Notes under the pieces: generated by a model
What the model was told of the DNA's origin: nothing
Seen by the model: the letters and a program-made list of their open reading frames with translations, nothing else
The model's database searches: none
Shown here: piece by piece, positions 16,375-25,014 of the stretch
How the letters are laid out: every line of letters starts with the position of its first letter
Numbering within the stretch: position 1 is the stretch's first letter
Made by a program: the position numbers and the translations under genes
NCBI GenBank assembly: GCA_001874305.1
Contig: MPCU01000004.1
Location: 186,001-250,000 of the forward strand
Length of the DNA: 64,000 nt
Direction of reading: 5' to 3'
Origin: Bacteriovorax sp. MedPE-SWde
GTDB lineage: Bacteria > Bdellovibrionota > Bacteriovoracia > Bacteriovoracales > Bacteriovoracaceae

Positions 16375-17881
16375 AAATCCCTGATATTCTCATTACTTCG
16401 TTTTCAATATCAAGTCCCATATTTTCCATTTCCATTAAGTGAGAAATTAGTTTGATATCAAAATTCTTAAGTTCTGTAGTGTCATAAGAAAAGCTATTGT
16501 TTACTATCAACAACTCGTCTCCAACTCTCTTTAAGCTTAAGTTAATATTTTTCTCTAGTGACGAATTTATCAATAGTTTATGAGAAAGTATTGTCAGCAT
16601 CTCATTAAATAGAAGATAGAAAACCATTGGAAGTACAGATGCTTTAACACTCTCTTCTTTTAAGCTCTCACTCACATCTACGCTAATATTAAGTCCAGAT
16701 TCAATCACTCGATATCTTAATAGTGTTGTTGATTGCTGAAGAACTATATTTAAAGGCTTAATTACAGAGCCAAACCCTCTAAATTTAGAAAATCCCAAGA
16801 ATGTATCAATCAAGCCCTTACATCTAAGCCCACTCTCCTTCATCTCTCTTAATGCAACAATATTATCATCATCCCACTCTTCTAATTCTAAGAGAGAGAT
16901 TGCAGCAAGGATACCAGCAACAGGGTTATTTAATTCATGGGCCAAAGATCCCGAGATAATCCCAAGCTCAGTCTGTCCTTCAAGGTTTTGCTTTATTTCG
17001 CTTCCTTGCTTTACTAAAGTAAATAATCGATACCTCTCTTCGATATTTTCAAATAGTATTTTGTATTTCTCACCTTGATGCTCAATCCATCCCACATCGG
17101 CATGATCAGCAATAACACTTGGTAGAATACTTAATTGTGAGAACATTTCATTGTGAAGTATTACAATTCCATCATGATTAAGCGCAAACATAGGGTACTC
17201 AACAAGAGAGAGAATCTCATTCAATGAGACTTCATTCTCAATTGAGGTAATAGAATTAAAGTCAGGATTCCAATTTTCGCAGAAATTACATATAGAGAGT
17301 ACTGCACCACAAATATCTTCAGAGTATATATCTTCGAGAGTATCGCCTACAACAAAGAGATTGTCCGCAATCTGTAGACTAAAGTTTTCCCCAAGTGCCT
17401 TACTTTTTAAGTCGTCACTTAAATAAACATCTCCATCAAAAAGTCTTTTAAAATCAGCTGTTCTAACTAACCGAAAAAGAATATCAGCAAGTGTCTTGTA
17501 TTCGACAGAAAGATCAGTACATACTTTATAGAACTTCCAGTATGTCGTACTAGAGTAAGTCTTATTTTTTATAGATTCTGATGCCTTTAGTTTTATAAGA
17601 GCAGACTCTTCAAGTCTTCGAGTTAAACGTGAATACTCACAAGTAGAACGTATGGCCTCTATATTTGTAAAAAAATCTGTTAGATGGATAGAACTTCCAT
17701 TTTTAAAAGCAACAATCTCTTCTTGAATATTAATTTCAAAGTCTGGTGATTTTACTTGATTAGAAAGTAGAACCTTCTTTGACTCTAAGCTCTCTTGATC
17801 TCTTATTTCTAACTCTCCAGACGAGAGAGAATAATAGATTGGGTTAAGGTCGTCTTGAGTAAATAAATCACCTTCTAACAT
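16364..17881 (-). CDS. Histidine-kinase-like protein with degenerate ATPase region
   Basis: 505 residues, no membrane segment. The first 220 residues are unassigned. A PAS-like stretch follows (about 225-290, MFALNHDGIVILHNEMF). The dimerisation helix has a good H-box, SGSLAHELNNP, with the phospho-acceptor at about His315. Beyond it the expected DxGxG and GxGLGL nucleotide-binding motifs are absent. The matching region reads ELLIVNNSFSYD and then runs to a short end. A possible N-box remnant is FNEML. It may be a pseudokinase or phosphotransfer scaffold that needs a partner for ATP. It starts immediately after the xseA stop and overlaps crcB, so it sits inside the ftsE-crcB run. Confidence 0.7.
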   Translation of the reverse strand: MLEGDLFTQDDLNPIYYSLSSGELEIRDQESLESKKVLLSNQVKSPDFEINIQEEIVAFKNGSSIHLTDFFTNIEAIRSTCEYSRLTRRLEESALIKLKASESIKNKTYSSTTYWKFYKVCTDLSVEYKTLADILFRLVRTADFKRLFDGDVYLSDDLKSKALGENFSLQIADNLFVVGDTLEDIYSEDICGAVLSICNFCENWNPDFNSITSIENEVSLNEILSLVEYPMFALNHDGIVILHNEMFSQLSILPSVIADHADVGWIEHQGEKYKILFENIEERYRLFTLVKQGSEIKQNLEGQTELGIISGSLAHELNNPVAGILAAISLLELEEWDDDNIVALREMKESGLRCKGLIDTFLGFSKFRGFGSVIKPLNIVLQQSTTLLRYRVIESGLNISVDVSESLKEESVKASVLPMVFYLLFNEMLTILSHKLLINSSLEKNINLSLKRVGDELLIVNNSFSYDTTELKNFDIKLISHLMEMENMGLDIENEVMRISGIYDE

Positions 17882-19180
17882 CTACAAGGCCTTTGTTGCA
17901 TTAATATGTCCATCAGAGTAATGAACTTTAAAGATAGTACTACTATCGACCTTTTCAAAGTCTTCTGCTGATGAGAGTACTTTCCCATCTATTTCTGTGT
18001 AGGCGTATCCACGAGAGAGAACGTTTTTTGGATTCATTGCATCTAATAAATTCTTATTTCTTTCTAGCTTCTGAACTTTACTTTCAAAACTACTTAATAA
18101 AGTTTTCTTTAAACGCTCAACTTTCATATCCAGTTCATATTCATACTGCTGATAAGGTATTAGCTCATACTTTCTAACAACAGGGTTAAGCTGCTCTACT
18201 TGGGACTGAAATGAATGTAACTTCTTCCATAGCTCCTCAATAATTCGACGAGGGCTCTTCTGGGAAAGATCATATTTTTCTTTTGAAATTCTCTGTCTAA
18301 TTGAGCTAACTAAATGCTTTTTCGAGTTTTCAAGAGTTTCTACAATATTTTTCTGAGTATTGGTCAAAATCTCCGCGGCCGCAGATGGAGTTTCACATCT
18401 CAAGTCCGCAACATAATCAGAAATAGAGTAATCCACTTGATGCCCAACTGCACTGACTGTTGGAATAGGACAATTAAATATATCCCAGGCCAAAGCTTCG
18501 TCATTGAATGCCCAAAGGTCTTCAAGACTTCCTCCTCCACGAGTTAGTACAATGACATCAAGAAGCTTATCTAAATTTCCAGCTTCCTTATGCTTTAAAT
18601 GAAAGCGAATTGTTGCCTCTAGTGCTCTTCTAATAGATCCTGGTGCCGCATCTCCTTGAACAAGAGCAGGAACAACCATTATATCCATAAAGTGAGACCT
18701 TCTTTTAATGATATTTAAAAAGTCCTGTAGTGCCGCTCCTCTAAGAGCTGTAATCACAGCAATTCTCTTAGGAAGGTCAGGGATTTTTGTTTTACTTGAA
18801 AGATCAAAGAGGCCTTCTCCCGCCAACTTCTTCTTAAGCTTTTCAAATTGATCTTTTAAATCCCCTTTACCAATTGGGACAATTCTCTTAATGATCAGTT
18901 GGAATGAGCCACGTTTAGGGTATACCGAAATTGACCCAGTACACATGACCTTGTCACCATCTTTGAGATTCTTTATTACTGGATTTCTCATTGCATCCAT
19001 TTTAAAAACGGCTGCACCAAGAAGAGAATTTGGGTCACTAAGTGAAAGATACCAGTGACCGGCCGAAGAATGAGAGAGGTTTGTTACCTCTCCAACAACT
19101 GTAACATTACGAAATCCACCCTCAAGATTTTTCTTAATGGCGCTTATGAGATCTGTAACGGATGGGACTTTTTGATTCAT
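17882..19180 (-). CDS. xseA: Exodeoxyribonuclease VII large subunit
   Basis: 432 residues. An N-terminal OB-fold (about 5-100, with the family start TDLISAIKKNLEGGF and VVGEVTNLSHSSAGHWYLSL) precedes the catalytic domain. That domain carries VLTRGGGSLEDLWAFNDEALA and PTVSAVGHQVDYSISDYVADLR. The long charged coiled-coil region (about 290-385) and the final NPKNVLSRGYAYT motif are typical. It degrades single-stranded DNA to oligonucleotides with the small subunit XseB, which is not in this window. It lies 46 bp downstream of ctpA on the same strand, and the kinase-like gene follows without a gap. Confidence 0.93.
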   Translation of the reverse strand: MNQKVPSVTDLISAIKKNLEGGFRNVTVVGEVTNLSHSSAGHWYLSLSDPNSLLGAAVFKMDAMRNPVIKNLKDGDKVMCTGSISVYPKRGSFQLIIKRIVPIGKGDLKDQFEKLKKKLAGEGLFDLSSKTKIPDLPKRIAVITALRGAALQDFLNIIKRRSHFMDIMVVPALVQGDAAPGSIRRALEATIRFHLKHKEAGNLDKLLDVIVLTRGGGSLEDLWAFNDEALAWDIFNCPIPTVSAVGHQVDYSISDYVADLRCETPSAAAEILTNTQKNIVETLENSKKHLVSSIRQRISKEKYDLSQKSPRRIIEELWKKLHSFQSQVEQLNPVVRKYELIPYQQYEYELDMKVERLKKTLLSSFESKVQKLERNKNLLDAMNPKNVLSRGYAYTEIDGKVLSSAEDFEKVDSSTIFKVHYSDGHINATKAL

Positions 19181-19226
19181 CCCATAATCATCTGTTTTTT
19201 TACCTAATGTTGGTAGACCAGATGCA

Positions 19227-20585
19227 TCACATCTTCTTAAATTTAACTACTTGCAAGAAGCGAATTGCCTGTTGAACCTGGTAATCATTAGCAGGATTAT
19301 ACTTTCTTTGCTTTTCTTTAGTTGTTTTTAGTTTTGTAGACTTTTTTGCTTTAGCAATACGTCTTACTCTTGCAGCTTTTTCTCTTACAATTCTCGCTGC
19401 TTTTTCTTCTTTAGTCTCGATTGTAGCGGTTAAGTGATTCCTAAGGTCTGCTTCTCTTACATATCCATCTTCTGTAAAGTTCTCCTTTACCCACTTACCT
19501 TCTGTTGCAGCAACTTCTACATCAGGCTTAATACCAATGGCCTGAATCTTTCTTCCCGTAGGAGTCATATACTGTGCAATAGTTAATTTTAGCCCCTGAT
19601 CTTTAGAGACTTGAGAAACTGTTTGTACAGATCCCTTCCCAAAAGAGTTTGTTCCTATAATCATTGCTCTCTTATGATCCTGTAGAGCTCCTGCGACAAT
19701 CTCAGAGGCCGAAGCTGAAGAACCATTGATAAGTACAGCAATAGGTAAGTCTAGCTCCTTATGACCGCTCTTTTTAACATATCTAATTTCTTTATTCTTA
19801 GGATCTCGACCTTCAGTAGAAACCACGATCCCTTCTTTAAGAAATATAGAAGAAACATTAACTGCTTCATCTAGTAATCCACCTGGATTAGATCTTAGGT
19901 CAAGAACGATTCCTTTCGGAGCAGTTCCCTTCTTAAATGATTTCCTATGCTTTTTAATTGCTTTTACAATGAATTTTCCAGAGTTCCTTTGGAACTGATT
20001 TAGTCTAATTAGAATATAATCGTTTAATGTATAAGACTTTACTGGTCTCGTTTTGATAATTTGTCTTTTAACTTTAAAGTACTGAATATCTTTTACGCCT
20101 TTTCTTATTACTCCTAGGCTTATAACAGTACCAAGCTCCCCTTTCATTTTATCAACAGCTTCTTCTAAAGTTATCCCAAGTGTCGAGTCTTGATTAATCT
20201 CAACAATTTTATCACCGGACTTTAGCCCTACTTTGTAAGCAGGGGAATCTTCAATAGGTGTAACAATGACAAGAACCCCGTCTTTTTGTGTGACTTCTAT
20301 TCCTAGCCCGCCATATTCACCCTTTGTATCCTCTTGCATCTTTTCAAATATTTTCTTATCTAAGAAAGTCGAATGAGGATCAAGAGTTGAAAGCATTCCT
20401 TTTAAAGCGCCATCAATTAACTTTTCAGTATCTACTTTTCTATAATATTGAGATTCAACTATATGGAGAACTTTGTTAAAAAGTTCTAATTTTTCAAATC
20501 GAGACTTTTCTTTATTAGCGAGCGCCGGTGATGAAAATGCTAAAATTGCACTGGTACTAAGTACAGCGCAGATACGACGTTTCAT
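19227..20585 (-). CDS. ctpA: Carboxy-terminal processing protease (S41)
   Basis: 452 residues. A signal peptide (1-23, ending PALA) is followed by the S41 helical lead, with DPHSTFLDKK. A PDZ domain comes next (about 90-175, GGLGIEV and VGLKSGDKIVEIN), then the catalytic core. The Ser/Lys pair lies in NGSSASASEIVAGAL and NSFGKGSVQT. The basic C-terminal tail is Lys/Arg/Ala-rich. It is a periplasmic serine protease that trims protein C-termini and often controls cell-wall hydrolases. It lies 11 bp after envC in the ftsEX-envC run, which suggests it processes or regulates that machinery. GGGAG precedes the ATG. Confidence 0.93.
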   Translation of the reverse strand: MKRRICAVLSTSAILAFSSPALANKEKSRFEKLELFNKVLHIVESQYYRKVDTEKLIDGALKGMLSTLDPHSTFLDKKIFEKMQEDTKGEYGGLGIEVTQKDGVLVIVTPIEDSPAYKVGLKSGDKIVEINQDSTLGITLEEAVDKMKGELGTVISLGVIRKGVKDIQYFKVKRQIIKTRPVKSYTLNDYILIRLNQFQRNSGKFIVKAIKKHRKSFKKGTAPKGIVLDLRSNPGGLLDEAVNVSSIFLKEGIVVSTEGRDPKNKEIRYVKKSGHKELDLPIAVLINGSSASASEIVAGALQDHKRAMIIGTNSFGKGSVQTVSQVSKDQGLKLTIAQYMTPTGRKIQAIGIKPDVEVAATEGKWVKENFTEDGYVREADLRNHLTATIETKEEKAARIVREKAARVRRIAKAKKSTKLKTTKEKQRKYNPANDYQVQQAIRFLQVVKFKKM

Positions 20586-20596
20586 GTATTCTCCCT

Positions 20597-21622
20597 TTAA
20601 ACTTGAGTCTGCTGACTTTTAACAAGCTTGATTGTATTTTGAACTTTGTTTTTTTGTCTAACTTCGAAGTATAACTTCCCCATCGTGTTCTGCTTAATAG
20701 ATTTTTGAGTTTCACCTATTATCGCTAGACTTCCAACCTTATCACCCTTTTTCACATGAGCAGTAAAGTTCCCTAGAAAAATACTCTTAACTTTATTACC
20801 ATGTTCAATCATTACAACATTTCCAAAGTTAGCAAGTGTCCCAACGTGAACCACTGTTCCACTCTTAGAGGTCTTAATATCTGTTACAGAATTTACAGTG
20901 TATGTAATCCCACTCTGATCGTGGTCCATTGCAACATACTTTGTTATAGGATGTACGAAGTCTTGAGCTAAATAAGTATTTCTCTTAGACTTCTTGCGGT
21001 TTCTTTTCTTTTTGACAGGTCTTTGCTTCGCCACTCTCTTAAGTTGAGACTTAAGCTTTACTGATTTCTCTGTCTCAGTCATATAGGACTGTACATACTT
21101 TTGCTTACTACTTTCTAATCTTTGGACAAGATCGTATAAATCTCTTTCAACTTTTATTATCTCTGCAAAGTGATTTCTTAATTTACTGAGCTTACTCTTA
21201 AGTTTTATTTCATTTGCTAACTGATTTTTAACTTCTAGCTTATCTCTATTAATTCGGTTAAGAACAATCCTCTTCTCCATCAAATCCTCTGTTGTAGATT
21301 CATCAAGTGAGTTTAAAAGTAATTGTTTATATTCTCTATCAAGTTGGATACTCTTGTCGCTTAATTGATCAATTGACGTATTAAGAGCCCTCTCCACATC
21401 AAAGATTTGTAGATCTAGTTGCTGGCGCTTCTTTACTGTTGAAATATAATTCGTGTTATTCTTATTAAGGTTTTTCTCGATAACCTGAATCTGTCTTTTT
21501 AAAGAAACAACCTTGCTCTTAGATTTACGATAAGTTGCCTTTAATGAAGAACGAGTTGCACCATGGCAACTCGCAGAAATTATTAAGCATAGTAAAGTTG
21601 TTTTTATGAGATAGATTTTCAC
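20597..21622 (-). CDS. envC: EnvC-like murein hydrolase activator (coiled coil + LytM)
   Basis: 341 residues from a GTG start that overlaps the ftsX stop by four bases (GTGA). A signal peptide (about 1-21) is followed by a long charged coiled coil (about 25-215) and a basic linker (KKKRNRKKSKR). The C-terminal LytM-like domain is about 225-335. The zinc-site motifs are lost: the HxxxD position reads DQSGITY and the HxH position reads KLYFEV. Degeneracy at these sites is normal for EnvC, which activates amidases rather than cutting murein itself. Its place directly after ftsE-ftsX agrees with the FtsEX-EnvC complex. Confidence 0.87.
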   Translation of the reverse strand: MKIYLIKTTLLCLIISASCHGATRSSLKATYRKSKSKVVSLKRQIQVIEKNLNKNNTNYISTVKKRQQLDLQIFDVERALNTSIDQLSDKSIQLDREYKQLLLNSLDESTTEDLMEKRIVLNRINRDKLEVKNQLANEIKLKSKLSKLRNHFAEIIKVERDLYDLVQRLESSKQKYVQSYMTETEKSVKLKSQLKRVAKQRPVKKKRNRKKSKRNTYLAQDFVHPITKYVAMDHDQSGITYTVNSVTDIKTSKSGTVVHVGTLANFGNVVMIEHGNKVKSIFLGNFTAHVKKGDKVGSLAIIGETQKSIKQNTMGKLYFEVRQKNKVQNTIKLVKSQQTQV

Positions 21623-22413
21623 GCCTTAATCCAGTCCCTTTTTCCTGCAAGAGTAAGAGGAAATATTGAAATAAAGAGAAAGAAACAAAGAACTGCATAC
21701 CAATTTGGTACATAGAAAATAATTGAGACAAGGAAAGACCCTGTCGCAACTAGCCCTACCTGAGCTGCAGCGATCTTAAAGGCTACATTCTTCTTTCTTT
21801 GAAAGCTTTCTATAATATATGCCACTCTCATGATCTCCTTTCTAAGTAGGAAAAATGAGGTAGACCAAAAAAGAAATGTTACAGCAATCGCAACCTGTAA
21901 AGGCCACTTCTTTATTTGTACTATTAATTTCTTAAATATTTTTTCATTTGAAATTTTCTTTTTTACTGCACCAATTAGTATATTATCTTTTCCTGCAAGT
22001 CGAGTAAGATACTCCCTAATAAGGTTTATCGAGCTTTGGCTAACTTCTGAAGTTAGAGCAATTTTTAAAGACACCATTGTATTTAAAGAGCTTGCCTCTT
22101 TCTTACTTAGTTTTAAAGATGAACTGATCTTCTTAACTCTCTTCTTAGTAGAGCCCTTATCAAGTAGCTTTACTTCCTTAACTCCAGGAAGCCCTTCTAT
22201 CTTTCTCTTAACAGAGAAGATACTAACCTTTTCGCTAATTAGAGTATTAAAGTAGTGCTCGTTCTCAATATGTGGAAGCTTCTTAGAAATTACCTTTTGT
22301 AGGTCTCCAAAGTTAGCGACTCCAAAGAACAGTGCAAATGTAAGCACGCTCATTGAGACAGAGAGAAATGGACTTTTCTTAAATAGCTTAAATGCTTCTT
22401 TTAAATAAAACAT
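21619..22413 (-). CDS. ftsX: Cell-division ABC-type transmembrane protein FtsX
   Basis: 264 residues with four membrane segments, about 15-35, 168-190, 208-230 and 234-252. A periplasmic loop of about 130 residues after the first segment is the FtsX layout. The loop holds VKRKIEGLPGVKEVKLLDKGS, the permease-like extracellular domain seen in FtsX. It transmits ATP-driven changes from FtsE to periplasmic EnvC at the division site. The gene overlaps ftsE by 13 bp and envC by 4 bp, so all three are coupled. Confidence 0.88.
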   Translation of the reverse strand: MFYLKEAFKLFKKSPFLSVSMSVLTFALFFGVANFGDLQKVISKKLPHIENEHYFNTLISEKVSIFSVKRKIEGLPGVKEVKLLDKGSTKKRVKKISSSLKLSKKEASSLNTMVSLKIALTSEVSQSSINLIREYLTRLAGKDNILIGAVKKKISNEKIFKKLIVQIKKWPLQVAIAVTFLFWSTSFFLLRKEIMRVAYIIESFQRKKNVAFKIAAAQVGLVATGSFLVSIIFYVPNWYAVLCFFLFISIFPLTLAGKRDWIKA

Positions 22414-23105
22414 GCATGTCCTGAGTGAATGAGCCTTCCCTTATCAAGGTGAATAATTCGACCTGTAAATTTTTGTACTAGCTCTCTATTATGTGATGCC
22501 CATATTATGGTCATCTTTCTTTTTGAATTATAAATATTTAGAAGATCAAATAGCCTCTTCGCATTATCAAAGTCTAAAGAACTTGTTGGCTCATCAGCAA
22601 TAAATACATTGGGCCTCGTTAAAAGCGCTCGAATGATTGCGACCTTTTGCTTAAGACCACCATTTGCATCACTAATCTTCATATCAAGTCTAGAGCTAAT
22701 CCCTAGGATCTTAGCTAACTCTTCAAGATCAGATTTAAACTCATTTTTTGATTTATAGATAGAAGGATCATAAGCAAATGCTAAGTTTTCTCGACAAGTC
22801 ATCCTTTCAATCAGTCTGAGGTCTTGGAAAACTTGAACGGAGAAGTTAGAAGGCGAAGTATAGATTTTCCCACCGCTTGGAGCGATATTACCAGCAAGGA
22901 CATTTAAGAGCGTAGTTTTTCCAGCACCAGAAACCCCTGTCAAAAAGACAATTTCTCCTGAACCAACCTGTAAATTTACGTCTTTTAGCGCGTCTGCACC
23001 ATCAAATGAAACCCTTACATTATCAAGCTTGAATAATGTCTGGCCTTGAACAAAGCTATCTTGAAACATGCTTTGGGGATTTGTCTTATAACTTCCTGTT
23101 AACAT
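22401..23105 (-). CDS. ftsE: Cell-division ATPase FtsE
   Basis: 234 residues from the ATG at 23103-23105, chosen because AAGGA stands eight bases upstream. A TTG 24 bp further out lies across that ribosome site. Walker A is GVSGAGKTT (about 57-65) and Walker B is VFIADEPTSSLD (about 167-178), followed by a switch His in WASHNREL. The ABC signature is unusual: DANGGLKQKV stands where LSGGxQxR is expected, so the conserved Ser is Asn. The protein also has about 22 extra residues before the ABC core. Paired with FtsX it would power EnvC and amidase activation during septation or progeny separation. Confidence 0.87.
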   Translation of the reverse strand: MLTGSYKTNPQSMFQDSFVQGQTLFKLDNVRVSFDGADALKDVNLQVGSGEIVFLTGVSGAGKTTLLNVLAGNIAPSGGKIYTSPSNFSVQVFQDLRLIERMTCRENLAFAYDPSIYKSKNEFKSDLEELAKILGISSRLDMKISDANGGLKQKVAIIRALLTRPNVFIADEPTSSLDFDNAKRLFDLLNIYNSKRKMTIIWASHNRELVQKFTGRIIHLDKGRLIHSGHACFI

Positions 23106-23127
23106 TGAGCAATTCCTTCTCTCTTTC

Positions 23128-23153
23128 AATCAAATCATCCTAATTTGATTAGG
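23128..23153. promoter_or_regulatory. Overlapping palindromes in the ftsE leader
   Basis: Two mutually exclusive stems share bases. AATCAAAT (23128-23135) pairs with ATTTGATT (23143-23150). CCTAAT (23139-23144) pairs with ATTAGG (23148-23153). They lie 22-48 bp before the ftsE ATG. They could be an operator or a switch in the leader. AT-rich chance pairing is also possible. Confidence 0.3.
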
Positions 23154-23332
23154 ACCTTCTGATCCTTCGTTAATTGTATAATAGATCTGCATATAATTCA
23201 AAAAATCTTTCAAACCGAGAAAAAAACTCCACTATAAAACAGACTTAAATTAACCTAAATGATTTGCCTCTTTCTTCTTATCCATATGGCCTTATAATTG
23301 GCAGGTAAATATTTAAAATTTAAGGAGCATTG

Positions 23333-24157
23333 ATGTCTGCGACACCTGCCATTTATAAGTTTTTCGCCGATTATATCTATACAAAAACAGGTATTACATA
23401 TCTCGAAAAAGATTACTATAGACTCGATTCTCGATTTAAAGATCTCATGGAGTACTTTGAATTAGATAATGTGGATGCTTTATACGATATGTATAAGAGT
23501 AATATCACCCCAGATATGCACGCTGTTCTGATCAACTTCTCTACTAATAATGAAACTTACTTTTTTAGAGACAAGAGACCCTTTAAAGTTTTAGTGAAGG
23601 AGATCCTACCAAAGTTAATGGACCAATACACAATGGGTCTCATTAATATATGGAGTGCCGCCTCTAGTACTGGCCAAGAAGCTTTATCTATAGCTATGAG
23701 TATTAGTGACAAGTGTGACGACAAAACGCTTTCTCGAGTTCTCATTGACGCGACAGATATTTCAAAGGAAGCACTAAAAAAGGCTGAATCTGGAATCTAC
23801 AATGGTCTTGATGTGCAGCGCGGAATGCCAATTACAACCCTGATGAAGCACTTTGAACAACTTGAGAATGAAGATTGGAAAGTTAGTAAAGATCTCAAAT
23901 CTAAAGTAAGATTTAGTGAGTTTAATCTTTTGACTGATATTTACAGAAAGAACTATTATCATGTCATATTTTGTAGGAATGTTCTCATCTATCAAGATAA
24001 GCAAAATAAAGAGAATATTCTTAATGAGATATATACATCACTTAAGCCTGGAGGATATATGTTCTTGGGTAATGGTGAAAGTTTAATTGGACTAGAAACT
24101 AATTTTGAACGTGAAACATATGATGGGTTAACGATTTATAGAAAACCTATTGAATAA
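23333..24157 (+). CDS. cheR: CheR-type protein-glutamate methyltransferase
   Basis: 274 residues from the ATG at 23333, five bases after a strong AAGGAG. The N-terminal helical domain is followed by NETYFFRD, which matches the CheR T(x)FFRD motif. The SAM-binding Rossmann domain has IWSAASSTGQEALSIAM, close to the canonical WSAxCSTGEEPYS. Later come VIFCRNVLIY and GGYMFLGNGESL. It would methylate glutamates of chemoreceptors. No CheB, CheA or receptor gene is nearby, so it is an orphan copy here. A TATAAT lies at 23293-23298, but no convincing -35 box was found. An unknown protein follows 9 bp downstream. Confidence 0.87.
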   Translation: MSATPAIYKFFADYIYTKTGITYLEKDYYRLDSRFKDLMEYFELDNVDALYDMYKSNITPDMHAVLINFSTNNETYFFRDKRPFKVLVKEILPKLMDQYTMGLINIWSAASSTGQEALSIAMSISDKCDDKTLSRVLIDATDISKEALKKAESGIYNGLDVQRGMPITTLMKHFEQLENEDWKVSKDLKSKVRFSEFNLLTDIYRKNYYHVIFCRNVLIYQDKQNKENILNEIYTSLKPGGYMFLGNGESLIGLETNFERETYDGLTIYRKPIE

Positions 24158-24166
24158 GGCATAGCT

Positions 24167-24925
24167 ATGATTCAAAAAATTGCAAAGAACCTCAAAAGAG
24201 CATCTCACCTAAAAGACTATCTTTCTGGTAATGAGGCTCAAATATCATTCTATGATATCGTTTACGCAATCGAATCAGATAGCTTCTTACAAAAAGAAAT
24301 TAATGAGCTTGATATAAATGTAACCATGGCCTTCACTAATAAAGAAGATGCTATTAGTAACTCAGGAGAAAATAGCGTTGTTGCTATTATGCTTGGTAAA
24401 CTAATCCAAGAAACTTGTTCAGATGAGTGCATTAATCTGATTGGGCTCAACTATAATAACGGGAAGTTTGATAATTTTGTATTTATTCCTTTCTTCGACA
24501 AACTAACAAAGCAATATCTAATATCCCCTACTGATGAATCTATAGCTCTTCTATCAATTGATCAAAAGTCCCATCGACACATGGGAGTTCAAGCGACTTT
24601 CTTCAGTATTAATAATAAGTACATGCCTGAAGATATAGAAAATAGAGGAGAAACTCTTGGATCAATCGTTGAAGACCTCTCTTTTATGATTCCAAGAATA
24701 TCTCAACCAAAAGGAAGTGCGAATATTCTTTGTCTTCTACTTAATCTTGAAAACAAGGTTGAAGAGAAAGCATTTATCAGAATGTATAAGACCCTTGATG
24801 AATATACTGAAGTTCTCTTTGTTACCTCTGAATTAAAGCTTCAAACAGGTGAACTAGAAGAGATTCAGTACAATGGTGCAAATCTTGAAGGTATCTATAC
24901 TCCCATTATCAAAAGGCAATCCTAA
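24167..24925 (+). CDS. Unknown cytoplasmic protein downstream of cheR
   Basis: 252 residues, acidic, without a signal peptide or membrane segments. I recognise no domain. It begins nine bases after the cheR stop and is likely co-transcribed. The first half has an alternating strand/helix look (NSVVAIMLGKLIQE; FVFIPFFDK). The last third includes SANILCLLLNLENK, EVLFVTSELKLQ and YTPIIKR. The even spread of hydrophobic strands suggests a compact alpha/beta fold. Its position between CheR and a sensor kinase hints at a signalling role, which is only context. Confidence 0.6.
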   Translation: MIQKIAKNLKRASHLKDYLSGNEAQISFYDIVYAIESDSFLQKEINELDINVTMAFTNKEDAISNSGENSVVAIMLGKLIQETCSDECINLIGLNYNNGKFDNFVFIPFFDKLTKQYLISPTDESIALLSIDQKSHRHMGVQATFFSINNKYMPEDIENRGETLGSIVEDLSFMIPRISQPKGSANILCLLLNLENKVEEKAFIRMYKTLDEYTEVLFVTSELKLQTGELEEIQYNGANLEGIYTPIIKRQS

Positions 24926-25014
24926 CAACCTGATTATTCAACAATACCAGACTAAAGTAATCAAACCTTTTGACCGACAAGTTAGTCGAATTCAACTAAG
25001 ACAAAGACTTATAA

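Noticed and set aside
20597-21622. Loss of the LytM zinc motifs in EnvC as a novelty
   Set aside because: Degenerate LytM domains are the normal state of EnvC-type activators, so this is expected.
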